Origin: Osmia lignaria lignaria
Lineage: Eukaryota; Arthropoda; Insecta; Hymenoptera; Megachilidae
DNA length: 64,000 bases
Direction: 5' to 3'
Assembly (NCBI RefSeq): GCF_051020975.1
Contig: NW_027478167.1
Span: forward strand, 3,348,001 to 3,412,000
Shown: positions 37,801 to 51,200 of the stretch, piece by piece
Layout of the letters: every line of letters begins with the position of its first letter
Position numbering within the stretch: position 1 is the first letter of the stretch
Notes under the pieces: generated by a model
What the model saw: the letters and a program-made list of their open reading frames with translations, nothing else
What the model was told of the DNA's origin: nothing
Database searches by the model: none
Translations under genes and position numbers: made by a program

Positions 37801-39740
37801 CGAGATATTTGCCGATTCAGCTCAAAGGAACTGGCCTGACGGACATATTTCGAGATATTTCTTCTTCTTGTTGTTCTTCCTCTGCACAGCTAAGCTGGAA
37901 GTGGCATTTGCAGCTCGCAATAGTGCAGAGTTATCTCAAAGAAAGGGGCCACGGTGTTTCTGTATCCCTATTATGTTGGTGCGGCTTCGGAACTTTTAAA
38001 TATCTCGATATATCTCGAAAACTACGCTTCTGACCAAAAAATATCATAGAACATAAATTGTAGGAAACATAATTCTCTACAAAAAACGTCTCTTAAGATT
38101 TTGCCATAGCTCGCTTCGTCTCCGAGATATTTGCAGATTCAGCTCAAAGGAACTGGCCTGACGGACATATTTCGAGATATTTCTTCTTCTTGTTGTTCTT
38201 CCTCTGCACAGCTAAGCTGGAAGTGGCATTTGCGGCTCGCACTAGTGCAGAGTTATCTGAAAGAAAGGGGCCACGGTGTTTCTGTATCCCTATTATGTTG
38301 GTGCGGCTTCGGAACTTTTAAATATCTCGATATATCTCGAAAACTACGCTTCTGATCAAAAAATATCATAGAACATAAATTGTAGGAAACATAATTCTCT
38401 ACAAAAAACGTCTCTTAACATTTTGCCATAGCTCGCTTCGTTTCCGAGATATTTGCCGATTCAGCTCAAAGGAACTGGCCTGACGGACATTAATCGAGAT
38501 ATTTCTTCTTCTTGATGTTCTTCTTCTGCACAGCTAAGCTGGAAGTGGCATTTGCAGCTCGCAATAGTGCAGAGTTATCTCAAAGAAAGGGGCCACGGTG
38601 TTTCTGTATCTCTATTATGTTGGTGCGGCTTCGGAACTTTTAAATATCTTGATATATCTCGAGAACTACGCATCTGATCAAAGAATATCATAGAACATAA
38701 ATTGTAGGAAACATAATTCTCTACAAAAAAGGTCTCTTAACATTTTGCCATAGCTCGCTTCGTTTGCGAGATATTTGCAGATATATCTCAAGGGAAGGGG
38801 CCTGACGGACATATTTCGAGATATTTCTTCTTCTTGTTGTTCTTCTTCTGCACAGCTAAGCTGGAAGTGGCATTTGCGGCTCGCACTAGTGCAGAGTTAT
38901 CTCAAAGAAAGGGGCCACGGTGTTTCTGTATCTCTATTATGTTGGTGCGGTTTCGGAACTTTTAAATATCTTGATATATCTCGAGAACTACGCATCTGAT
39001 CAAAAAATATCATAGAACATAAAAAGTAGGAAACTTAGTTCTCTACAAATAAGGTCTCTTAAGATTTTGCCATAGCTCGCTTCGTTTCCGAGATATTTGC
39101 AGATTTATCTCAAGGGAAGGGGCCTGACGGACATATTTCGAGATATTTCTTCTTCTTGTTGTTCTTCTTCTGCGCAGCTAAGCTGGAAGTGGCATTTGCA
39201 GCTCGCAATAGTGCAGAGATATCTCAAAGAAAGGGGCCACGCTGTTTCTGTATCTCTATTATGTTGGTGCGTCTTCGGAACTTTTAAATATCTTGATATA
39301 TATCGAGAGCTACGCGTCTGATCAAAAAATATCATAGAACATAAAAAGTAGGAAACATAATTCTCTACAAAAAAGGTCTCTTAACATTTTGCCATAGCTC
39401 GCTTCGTTTCCGAGATATTTGCAGATATATCTCAAGGGAAGGGGCCTGACGGACATATTTCGAGATATTTCTTCTTCTTGTTGTTCTTCTTCTGCACAGC
39501 TAAGCTGGAAGTGGCATTTGCAGCTCGCAATAGTGCAGAGTTATCTCAAAGAAAGGGGCCACGGTGTTTCTGTATCTCTATTATGTTGGTGCGGCTTCGG
39601 AACTTTTAAATATCTTGATATATCTCGAGAACTACGCATCTGATCAAAAAATATCATAGAACATAAAAAGTAGGAAACTTAATTCTCTACAAAAAAGGTC
39701 TCTTAACATTTTGCCATAGCTCGCTTCGTTTCCGAGATAT
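34865..39740 (+). repeat. Seven- versus six-monomer duplicated block, 2,898/2,576-bp shifts
   Basis: Monomers from 34,911 to 37,164 correspond to those from 37,809 to 39,740. The shift is 2,898 bp at first (TTGCCGATTCAG with CTGACC; CTCTTAAGATTTTGCC near 35,193 and 38,091). It becomes 2,576 bp after the second copy lost one monomer around 38,453. The later part shares ACAAATAAGG, TGCGCAGC, CACGCTGTTTC, ATATATCGAGAGC and GCGTCTGATC at 36,521 and 39,097. The monomer at 38,453 is damaged (ACATTAATCGAG, TTGATGTTC). Confidence 0.65.
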
Positions 39741-41672
39741 TTGCAGATTTATCTCAAGGGAAGGGGCCTGACGGACATATTTCGAGATATTTCTTCTTCT
39801 TGTTGTTCTTCTTCTGCACAGCTAAGCTGGAAGTGACATTTGCGGCTCGCACTAGTGCAGAGTTATCTCAAAGAAAGGCGCCACGGTGTTTCTGTATCTC
39901 TATTATGTTGGTGCGGCTTCGGAACTTTTAAATATCTTGATATATCTCGAGAACTACGCATCTGATCAAAAAATATCATAGAACATAAAAAGTAGGAAAC
40001 TTAATTCTCTACAAAAAAGGTCTCTTAACATTTTGCCATAGCTCGCTCCGTTTCCGAGATATTTGCAGATTTATCACAAGGGAAGGGGCCTGACGGACAT
40101 ATTTCGAGATATTTCTTCTTCTTGTTGTTCTTCTTCTGCACAGCTAAGCTGGAAGTGGCATTTGCAGCTCGCAATAGTGCAGAGTTATCTCAAAGAGAGG
40201 GGCCACGGTTTTACTGTATCTCTATTATGTTGGTGCGGCTTCGGAACTTTTAAATATCTTGATATATCTCGAGAACTACGCATCTGATCAAAAAATATCA
40301 TAGAACATAAAAAGTAGGAAACTTAATTCTCTACAAAAAAGGTCTCTCAACATTTTGCCATAGCTCGCTTCGTTTCCGAGATATTTGCAGATTTATCTCA
40401 ACGGAAGGGGCCTAACGGACATATTTCGAGATATTTCTTCTTCTTGTTGTTCTTCTTCTGCACAGCTAAGCTGGAAGTGGCATTTGCGGCTCGCACTATT
40501 GCAGAGTTATCTCAAAGAAAGGGGCCACGGTGTTTCTGTATCTCTATTATGTTGGTGCGGCTTCGGAACTTTTAAATATCTTGATATATCTCGAGAACTA
40601 CGCGTGTGATCAAAAAATATCATAGAACATAAAAAGTAGGAAACATAGTTCTCTACAAAAAAGGTCTCTTAACATTTTGCCATAGCTCGCTTCGTTTCCG
40701 AGATATTTGCAGATTTATCTCAAGGGAAGGGGCCTGACGGACATATTTCGAGATATTTCTTCTTCTTGTTGTTCTTCTTCTGCACAGCTAAGCTGGAAGT
40801 GACATTTGCGGCTCGCACTAGTGCAGAGTTATCTCAAAGAAAGGCGCCACGGTGTTTCTGTATCTCTATTATGTTGGTGCGGCTTCGGAACTTTTAAATA
40901 TCTTGATATATCTCGAGAACTACGCATCTGATCAAAAAATATCATAGAACATAAAAAGTAGGAAACTTAATTCTCTACAAAAAAGGTCTCTTAACATTTT
41001 GCCATAGCTCGCTCCGTTTCCGAGATATTTGCAGATTTATCACAAGGGAAGGGGCCTGACGGACATATTTCGAGATATTTCTTCTTCTTGTTGTTCTTCT
41101 TCTGCACAGCTAAGCTGGAAGTGGCATTTGCAGCTCGCAATAGTGCAGAGTTATCTCAAAGAGAGGGGCCACGGTTTTACTGTATCTCTATTATGTTGGT
41201 GCGGCTTCGGAACTTTTAAATATCTTGATATATCTCGAGAACTACGCATCTGATCAAAAAATATCATAGAACATAAAAAGTAGGAAACTTAATTCTCTAC
41301 AAAAAAGGTCTCTCAACATTTTGCCATAGCTCGCTTCGTTTCCGAGATATTTGCAGATTTATCTCAACGGAAGGGGCCTAACGGACATATTTCGAGATAT
41401 TTCTTCTTCTTGTTGTTCTTCTTCTGCACAGCTAAGCTGGAAGTGGCATTTGCGGCTCGCACTATTGCAGAGTTATCTCAAAGAAAGGGGCCACGGTGTT
41501 TCTGTATCTCTATTATGTTGGTGCGGCTTCGGAACTTTTAAATATCTTGATATATCTCGAGAACTACGCGTGTGATCAAAAAATATCATAGAACATAAAA
41601 AGTAGGAAACATAGTTCTCTACAAAAAAGGTCTCTTAACATTTTGCCATAGCTCGCTTCGTTTCCGAGATAT
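39741..41672 (+). repeat. 966-bp trimer f-g-e, two copies
   Basis: Type f has AAGTGACATTTG and AAAGGCGCC, type g has TTTATCACAAGG and GGTTTTACTG, and type e has CTCAACGGAAGG, CACTATTGC and GCGTGTGATC. The order f-g-e occupies 39,741-40,706 and again 40,707-41,672. It recurs at 43,283-44,248 and 47,147-48,112. Confidence 0.8.
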
Positions 41673-44600
41673 TTGCAGATTTATCTCAAGGGAAGGGGCC
41701 TGACGGACATATTTCGAGATATTTCTTCTTCTTGTTGTTCTTCTTCTGCACAGCTAAGCTGGAAGTGGCATTTGCGGCTCGCACTAGTGCAGAGTTATCT
41801 CAAAGAAAGGGGCCACGGTGTTTCTGTATCTGTATTATGTTGGTGCGGCTTCGGCACTTTTAAATATCTTGATATATCTCGAGAACTACGCATCTGATCA
41901 AAAAATATCATAGAAGATAAAAAGTAGGAAACTTAATTCACTACAAAAAAGGTCTCTTAACATTTCGCCATAGCTCGCTTCGTTTCCGAGATATTTGCAG
42001 ATTTATCTCAAGGGAAGGGGCCTGTCGGACATATTTCGAGATATTTCTTCTTCTTGTTGTTCTTCTTCTGCAAAGCTAAGCTGGAAGTGGCATTTGCGGC
42101 TCGCACTAGTGCAGAGTTATCTCAAAGAAAGGGGCCACGGTGTTTCTGTATCTCTATTATGTTGGTGCGGCTTCGGAACTTTTAAATATCTCGATATATC
42201 TCGAAAACTACGCTTCTGATCGAAAAATATCATAGAACATAAATTGTAGGAAACATAATTCTCTACAAAAAACGTCTCTCAACATTTTGCCATAGCTCGC
42301 TTCGTTTCCGAGATATTTGCAGATTCAGCTCAAAGGAACGGGCCTGACGGACATATTTCGAGATACTTCTTTTTCTTGTTGTTCTTCCTCTGCACAGCTA
42401 AGCTGGAAGTGGCATTTGCAGCTCGCAATAGTGCAGAGTTATCTCAAAGAAAGGGGCCACGCTGTTTCTGTATCTCCATTATGTTGGTGCGGCTTCGGAA
42501 CTTTTAAATATCTCGATATATCTCGAAAACTACGCTTCTGATCAAAAAATATCATAGAACATAAAAAGTAGGAAACTTAATTCTCTACAAAAAAGGTCTC
42601 TTAACATTTTGCCATAGCTCGCTTCGTTTCCGAGATATTTGCAGATTTATCTCAAGGGAAGGGGCCTAACGGACATATTTCGAGATATTTCTTCTTCTTG
42701 TTGTTCTTCTTCTGCACAGCTAAACTGGAAGTGGCATTTCCAGCTCGCAATAGTGCAGAGTTATCTCAAAGAAAGGGGCCACGGTGTTTCTGTATCTCTA
42801 TTATGTTGGTGCGGCTTCGGAACTTTTAAATATCTTGATATATCTCGAGAACTACGCATCTGATCAAAAAATATCATAGAACATAAAAAGTAGGAAACTT
42901 AATTCTCTACAAAAAAGGTCTCTTAACATTTTGCCATAGCTCGCTTCGTTTCCGAGATATTTGCAGATTTATCTCAACGGAAGGGGCCTAACGGACATAT
43001 TTCGAGATATTTCTTCTTCTTGTTGTTCTTCTTCTGCACAGCTAAGCTGGAAGTGGCATTTGCGGCTCGCACTATTGCAGAGTTATCTCAAAGAAAGGGG
43101 CCACGGTGTTTCTGTATCTCTATTATGTTGGTGCGGCTTCGGAACTTTTAAATATCTTGATATATCTCGAGAACTACGCGTGTGATCAAAAAATATCATA
43201 GAACATAAAAAGTAGGAAACATAGTTCTCTACAAAAAAGGTCTCTTAACATTTTGCCATAGCTCGCTTCGTTTCCGAGATATTTGCAGATTTATCTCAAG
43301 GGAAGGGGCCTGACGGACATATTTCGAGATATTTCTTCTTCTTGTTGTTCTTCTTCTGCACAGCTAAGCTGGAAGTGACATTTGCGGCTCGCACTAGTGC
43401 AGAGTTATCTCAAAGAAAGGCGCCACGGTGTTTCTGTATCTCTATTATGTTGGTGCGGCTTCGGAACTTTTAAATATCTTGATATATCTCGAGAACTACG
43501 CATCTGATCAAAAAATATCATAGAACATAAAAAGTAGGAAACTTAATTCTCTACAAAAAAGGTCTCTTAACATTTTGCCATAGCTCGCTCCGTTTCCGAG
43601 ATATTTGCAGATTTATCACAAGGGAAGGGGCCTGACGGACATATTTCGAGATATTTCTTCTTCTTGTTGTTCTTCTTCTGCACAGCTAAGCTGGAAGTGG
43701 CATTTGCAGCTCGCAATAGTGCAGAGTTATCTCAAAGAGAGGGGCCACGGTTTTACTGTATCTCTATTATGTTGGTGCGGCTTCGGAACTTTTAAATATC
43801 TTGATATATCTCGAGAACTACGCATCTGATCAAAAAATATCATAGAACATAAAAAGTAGGAAACTTAATTCTCTACAAAAAAGGTCTCTCAACATTTTGC
43901 CATAGCTCGCTTCGTTTCCGAGATATTTGCAGATTTATCTCAACGGAAGGGGCCTAACGGACATATTTCGAGATATTTCTTCTTCTTGTTGTTCTTCTTC
44001 TGCACAGCTAAGCTGGAAGTGGCATTTGCGGCTCGCACTATTGCAGAGTTATCTCAAAGAAAGGGGCCACGGTGTTTCTGTATCTCTATTATGTTGGTGC
44101 GGCTTCGGAACTTTTAAATATCTTGATATATCTCGAGAACTACGCGTGTGATCAAGAAATATCATAGAACATAAAAAGTAGGAAACATAGTTCTCTACAA
44201 AAAAGGTCTCTTAACATTTTGCCATAGCTCGCTTCGTTTCCGAGATATTTGCAGATTTATCTCAAGGGAAGGGGCCTGACGGACATATTTCGAGATATTT
44301 CTTCTTCTTGTTGTTCTTCTTCTGCACAGCTAAGCTGGAAGTGGCATTTGCGGCTCGCACTAGTGCAGAGTTATCTCAAAGAAAGGGGCCACGGTGTTTC
44401 TGTATCTGTATTATGTTGGTGCGGCTTCGGCACTTTTAAATATCTTGATATATCTCGAGAACTACGCATCTGATCAAAAAATATCATAGAAGATAAAAAG
44501 TAGGAAACTTAATTCACTACAAAAAAGGTCTCTTAACATTTCGCCATAGCTCGCTTCGTTTCCGAGATATTTGCAGATTTATCTCAAGGGAAGGGGCCTG

Positions 44601-44940
44601 TAGGACATATTTCGAGATATTTCTTCTTCTTGTTGTTCTTCTTCTGCAAAGCTAAGCTGGAAGTGGCATTTGCGGCTCGCACTAGTGCAGAGTTATCTCA
44701 AAGAAAGGGGCCACGGTGTTTCTGTATCTCTACTATGTTGGTGCGGCTTCGGAACTTTTAAATATCTCGATATATCTCGAAAACTACGCTTCTGATCGAA
44801 AAATATCATAGAACATAAATTGTAGGAAACATAATTCTCTACAAAAAACGTCTCTCAACATTTTGCCATAGCTCGCTTCGTTTCCGAGATATTTGCAGAT
44901 TCAGCTCAAAGGAACGGGCCTGACGGACATATTTCGAGAT
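40385..44940 (+). repeat. 2,576-bp 8-mer e-f-g-e-a-b-c-d, two copies
   Basis: Copy one is 40,385-42,960. Copy two starts at 42,961 and keeps the order e-f-g-e-a-b-c until about 44,940. There a chimeric monomer (44,893) joins the 5' end of type c (CAGCTCAAAGGAACGGG) to the body of type d (AAACTGGAAG, TTTCCAG). Type a has GTATCTGTATTATG, CGGCACTTTT and AGAAGAT. Type b has CTGTCGG, TGCAAAGC and GATCGAAAAA. Type c has GATACTTCTTTTTC and CACGCTG. The type b copy at 44,571 carries CTGTAGGAC. Confidence 0.8.
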
Positions 44941-45214
44941 ATTTCTTCTTCTTGTTGTTCTTCTTCTGCACAGCTAAACTGGAAGTGGCATTTCCAGCTC
45001 GCAATAGTGCAGAGTTATCTCAAAGAAAGGGGCCACGGTGTTTCTGTATCTCTATTATGTTGGTGCGGCTTCGGAACTTTTAAATATCTTGATATATCTC
45101 GAGAACTACGCATCTGATCAAAAAATATCATAGAACATAAAAAGTAGGAAACTTAATTCTCTACAAAAAAGGTCTCTTAACATTTTGCCATAGCTCGCTT
45201 CGTTTCCGAGATAT

Positions 45215-48200
45215 TTGCAGATTTATCTCAAGGGAAGGGGCCTAACGGACATATTTCGAGATATTTCTGCTTCTTGTTGTTCTTCTTCTGCACAGCTAAA
45301 CTGGAAGTGGCATTTCCAGCTCGCAATAGTGCAGAGTTATCTCAAAGAGAGGGGCCACGGTGTTTCTGTATCTCTATTATGTTGGTGCGGCTTCGGAACT
45401 TTTAAATATCTTGATATATCTCGAGAACTACGCATCTGATCAAAAAATATCATAGAAGATAAAAAGTAGGAAACTTAATTCTCTACAAAAAAGGTCTCTT
45501 AACATTTTGCCATAGCTCGCTTCGTTTCCGAGATATTTGCAGATTTATCTCAAGGGAAGGGGCCTGACGGACATATTTCGAGATATTTCTTCTTCTTGTT
45601 GTGCTTCTTCTGCACAGCTAAACTGGAAGTGGCATTTCCAGCTCGCAATAGTGCAGAGTTATCTCAAAGAGAGGGGCCACGGTGTTTCTGTATCCCTATT
45701 ATGTTGGTGCGGCTTCGGAACTTTTAAATATCTTGATATATCTCGAGAACTACGCATCTGATCAAAAAATATCATAGAACATAAAAAGTAGGAAACTTAA
45801 TTCTCTACAAAAAAGGTCTCTTAACATTTTGCCATAGCTCGCTTCGTTTCCGAGATATTTGCAGATTCAGCTCAAAGGAACTGGCCTGACGGACATATTT
45901 CCAGATATTTCTTCTTCTTGTTGTTCTTCTTCTGCACAGCTAAGCTGGAAGTGGCATTTGCGGCTCGCACTATTGCAGAGTTATCTCAAAGAAAGGGGCC
46001 ACGGTGTTTCTGTATCTCTATTATGTTGGTGCGGCTTCGGAACTTTTAAATATCTTGATATATCTCGAGAACTACGCGTGTGATCAAAAAATATCATAGA
46101 ACATAAAAAGTAGGAAACATAGTTCTCTACAAAAAAGGTCTCTTAACATTTTGCCATAGCTCGCTTCGTTTCCGAGATATTTGCAGATTTATCTCAAGGG
46201 AAGGGGCCTGACGGACATATTTCGAGATATTTCTTCTTCTTGTTGTTCTTCTTCTGCACAGCTAAGCTGGAAGTGGCATTTGCGGCTCGCACTAGTGCAG
46301 AGTTATCTCAAAGAAAGGGGCCACGGTGTTTCTGTATCTGTATTATGTTGGTGCGGCTTCGGCACTTTTAAATATCTTGATATATCTCGAGAACTACGCA
46401 TCTGATCAAAAAATATCATAGAAGATAAAAAGTAGGAAACTTAATTCACTACAAAAAAGGTCTCTTAACATTTCGCCATAGCTCGCTTCGTTTCCGAGAT
46501 ATTTGCAGATTTATCTCAAGGGAAGGGGCCTGTCGGACATATTTCGAGATATTTCTTCTTCTTGTTGTTCTTCTTCTGCAAAGCTAAGCTGGAAGTGGCA
46601 TTTGCGGCTCGCACTAGTGCAGAGTTATCTCAAAGAAAGGGGCCACGGTGTTTCTGTATCTCTATTATGTTGGTGCGGCTTCGGAACTTTTAAATATCTC
46701 GATATATCTCGAAAACTACGCTTCTGATCGAAAAATATCATAGAACATAAATTGTAGGAAACATAATTCTCTACAAAAAACGTCTCTCAACATTTTGCCA
46801 TAGCTCGCTTCGTTTCCGAGATATTTGCAGATTCAGCTCAAAGGAACGGGCCTGACGGACATATTTCGAGATACTTCTTTTTCTTGTTGTTCTTCCTCTG
46901 CACAGCTAAGCTGGAAGTGGCATTTGCAGCTCGCAATAGTGCAGAGTTATCTCAAAGAAAGGGGCCACGCTGTTTCTGTATCTCCATTATGTTGGTGCGG
47001 CTTCGGAACTTTTAAATATCTCGATATATCTCGAAAACTACGCTTCTGATCAAAAAATATCATAGAACATAAAAAGTAGGAAACTTAATTCTCTACAAAA
47101 AAGGTCTCTTAACATTTTGCCATAGCTCGCTTCGTTTCCGAGATATTTGCAGATTTATCTCAAGGGAAGGGGCCTGACGGACATATTTCGAGATATTTCT
47201 TCTTCTTGTTGTTCTTCTTCTGCACAGCTAAGCTGGAAGTGACATTTGCGGCTCGCACTAGTGCAGAGTTATCTCAAAGAAAGGCGCCACGGTGTTTCTG
47301 TATCTCTATTATGTTGGTGCGGCTTCGGAACTTTTAAATATCTTGATATATCTCGAGAACTACGCATCTGATCAAAAAATATCATAGAACATAAAAAGTA
47401 GGAAACTTAATTCTCTACAAAAAAGGTCTCTTAACATTTTGCCATAGCTCGCTCCGTTTCCGAGATATTTGCAGATTTATCACAAGGGAAGGGGCCTGAC
47501 GGACATGTTTCGAGATATTTCTTCTTCTTGTTGTTCTTCTTCTGCACAGCTAAGCTGGAAGTGGCATTTGCAGCTCGCAATAGTGCAGAGTTATCTCAAA
47601 GAGAGGGGCCACGGTTTTACTGTATCTCTATTATGTTGGTGCGGCTTCGGAACTTTTAAATATCTTGATATATCTCGAGAACTACGCATCTGATCAAAAA
47701 ATATCATAGAACATAAAAAGTAGGAAACTTAATTCTCTACAAAAAAGGTCTCTCAACATTTTGCCATAGCTCGCTTCGTTTCCGAGATATTTGCAGATTT
47801 ATCTCAACGGAAGGGGCCTAACGGACATATTTCGAGATATTTCTTCTTCTTGTTGTTCTTCTTCTGCACAGCTAAGCTGGAAGTGGCATTTGCGGCTCGC
47901 ACTATTGCAGAGTTATCTCAAAGAAAGGGGCCACGGTGTTTCTGTATCTCTATTATGTTGGTGCGGCTTCGGAACTTTTAAATATCTTGATATATCTCGA
48001 GAACTACGCGTGTGATCAAAAAATATCATAGAACATAAAAAGTAGGAAACATAGTTCTCTACAAAAAAGGTCTCTTAACATTTTGCCATAGCTCGCTTCG
48101 TTTCCGAGATATTTGCAGATTTATCTCAAGGGAAGGGGCCTGACGGACATATTTCGAGATATTTCTTCTTCTTGTTGTTCTTCTTCTGCACAGCTAAGCT

Positions 48201-51200
48201 GGAAGTGGCATTTGCGGCTCGCACTAGTGCAGAGTTATCTCAAAGAAAGGGGCCACGGTGTTTCTGTATCTGTATTATGTTGGTGCGGCTTCGGCACTTT
48301 TAAATATCTTGATATATCTCGAGAACTACGCATCTGATCAAAAAATATCATAGAAGATAAAAAGTAGGAAACTTAATTCACTACAAAAAAGGTCTCTTAA
48401 CATTTCGCCATAGCTCGCTTCGTTTCCGAGATATTTGCAGATTTATCTCAAGGGAAGGGGCCTGTCGGACATATTTCGAGATATTTCTTCTTCTTGTTGT
48501 TCTTCTTCTGCAAAGCTAAGCTGGAAGTGGCATTTGCGGCTCGCACTAGTGCAGAGTTATCTCAAAGAAAGGGGCCACGGTGTTTCTGTATCTCTATTAT
48601 GTTGGTGCGGCTTCGGAACTTTTAAATATCTCGATATATCTCGAAAACTACGCTTCTGATCGAAAAATATCATAGAACATAAATTGTAGGAAACATAATT
48701 CTCTACAAAAAACGTCTCTCAACATTTTGCCATAGCTCGCTTCGTTTCCGAGATATTTGCAGATTCAGCTCAAAGGAACGGGCCTGACGGACATATTTCG
48801 AGATACTTCTTTTTCTTGTTGTTCTTCCTCTGCACAGCTAAGCTGGAAGTGGCATTTGCAGCTCGCAATAGTGCAGAGTTATCTCAAAGAAAGGGGCCAC
48901 GCTGTTTCTGTATCTCCATTATGTTGGTGCGGCTTCGGAACTTTTAAATATCTCGATATATCTCGAAAACTACGCTTCTGATCAAAAAATATCATAGAAC
49001 ATAAAAAGTAGGAAACTTAATTCTCTACAAAAAAGGTCTCTTAACATTTTGCCATAGCTCGCTTCGTTTCCGAGATATTTGCAGATTTATCTCAAGGGAA
49101 GGGGCCTAACGGACATATTTCGAGATATTTCTTCTTCTTGTTGTTCTTCTTCTGCACAGCTAAACTGGAAGTGGCATTTCCAGCTCGCAATAGTGCAGAG
49201 TTATCTCAAAGAAAGGGGCCACGGTGTTTCTGTATCTCTATTATGTTGGTGCGGCTTCGGAACTTTTAAATATCTTGATATATCTCGAGAACTACGCATC
49301 TGATCAAAAAATATCATAGAACATAAAAAGTAGGAAACTTAATTCTCTACAAAAAAGGTCTCTTAACATTTTGCCATAGCTCGCTTCGTTTCCGAGATAT
49401 TTGCAGATTTATCTCAAGGGAAGGGGCCTAACGGACATATTTCGAGATATTTCTGCTTCTTGTTGTTCTTCTTCTGCACAGCTAAACTGGAAGTGGCATT
49501 TCCAGCTCGCAATAGTGCAGAGTTATCTCAAAGAGAGGGGCCACGGTGTTTCTGTATCTCTATTATGTTGGTGCGGCTTCGGAACTTTTAAATATCTTGA
49601 TATATCTCGAGAACTACGCATCTGATCAAAAAATATCATAGAAGATAAAAAGTAGGAAACTTAATTCTCTACAAAAAAGGTCTCTTAACATTTTGCCATA
49701 GCTCGCTTCGTTTCCGAGATATTTGCAGATTTATCTCAAGGGAAGGGGCCTGACGGACATATTTCGAGATATTTCTTCTTCTTGTTGTGCTTCTTCTGCA
49801 CAGCTAAACTGGAAGTGGCATTTCCAGCTCGCAATAGTGCAGAGTTATCTCAAAGAGAGGGGCCACGGTGTTTCTGTATCCCTATTATGTTGGTGCGGCT
49901 TCGGAACTTTTAAATATCTTGATATATCTCGAGAACTACGCATCTGATCAAAAAATATCATAGAACATAAAAAGTAGGAAACTTAATTCTCTACAAAAAA
50001 GGTCTCTTAACATTTTGCCATAGCTCGCTTCGTTTCCGAGATATTTGCAGATTCAGCTCAAAGGAACTGGCCTGACGGACATATTTCGAGATATTTCTTC
50101 TTCTTGTTGTTCTTCTTCTGCACAGCTAAGCTGGAAGTGGCATTTGCGGCTCGCACTATTGCAGAGTTATCTCAAAGAAAGGGGCCACGGTGTTTCTGTA
50201 TCTCTATTATGTTGGTGCGGCTTCGGAACTTTTAAATATCTTGATATATCTCGAGAACTACGCGTGTGATCAAAAAATATCATAGAACATAAAAAGTAGG
50301 AAACATAGTTCTCTACAAAAAAGGTCTCTTAACATTTTGCCATAGCTCGCTTCGTTTCCGAGATATTTGCAGATTTATCTCAAGGGAAGGGGCCTGACGG
50401 ACATATTTCGAGATATTTCTTCTTCTTGTTGTTCTTCTTCTGCACAGCTAAGCTGGAAGTGGCATTTGCGGCTCGCACTAGTGCAGAGTTATCTCAAAGA
50501 AAGGGGCCACGGTGTTTCTGTATCTGTATTATGTTGGTGCGGCTTCGGCACTTTTAAATATCTTGATATATCTCGAGAACTACGCATCTGATCAAAAAAT
50601 ATCATAGAAGATAAAAAGTAGGAAACTTAATTCACTACAAAAAAGGTCTCTTAACATTTCGCCATAGCTCGCTTCGTTTCCGAGATATTTGCAGATTTAT
50701 CTCAAGGGAAGGGGCCTGTCGGACATATTTCGAGATATTTCTTCTTCTTGTTGTTCTTCTTCTGCAAAGCTAAGCTGGAAGTGGCATTTGCGGCTCGCAC
50801 TAGTGCAGAGTTATCTCAAAGAAAGGGGCCACGGTGTTTCTGTATCTCTATTATGTTGGTGCGGCTTCGGAACTTTTAAATATCTCGATATATCTCGAAA
50901 ACTACGCTTCTGATCGAAAAATATCATAGAACATAAATTGTAGGAAACATAATTCTCTACAAAAAACGTCTCTCAACATTTTGCCATAGCTCGCTTCGTT
51001 TCCGAGATATTTGCAGATTCAGCTCAAAGGAACGGGCCTGACGGACATATTTCGAGATACTTCTTTTTCTTGTTGTTCTTCCTCTGCACAGCTAAGCTGG
51101 AAGTGGCATTTGCAGCTCGCAATAGTGCAGAGTTATCTCAAAGAAAGGGGCCACGCTGTTTCTGTATCTCCATTATGTTGGTGCGGCTTCGGAACTTTTA

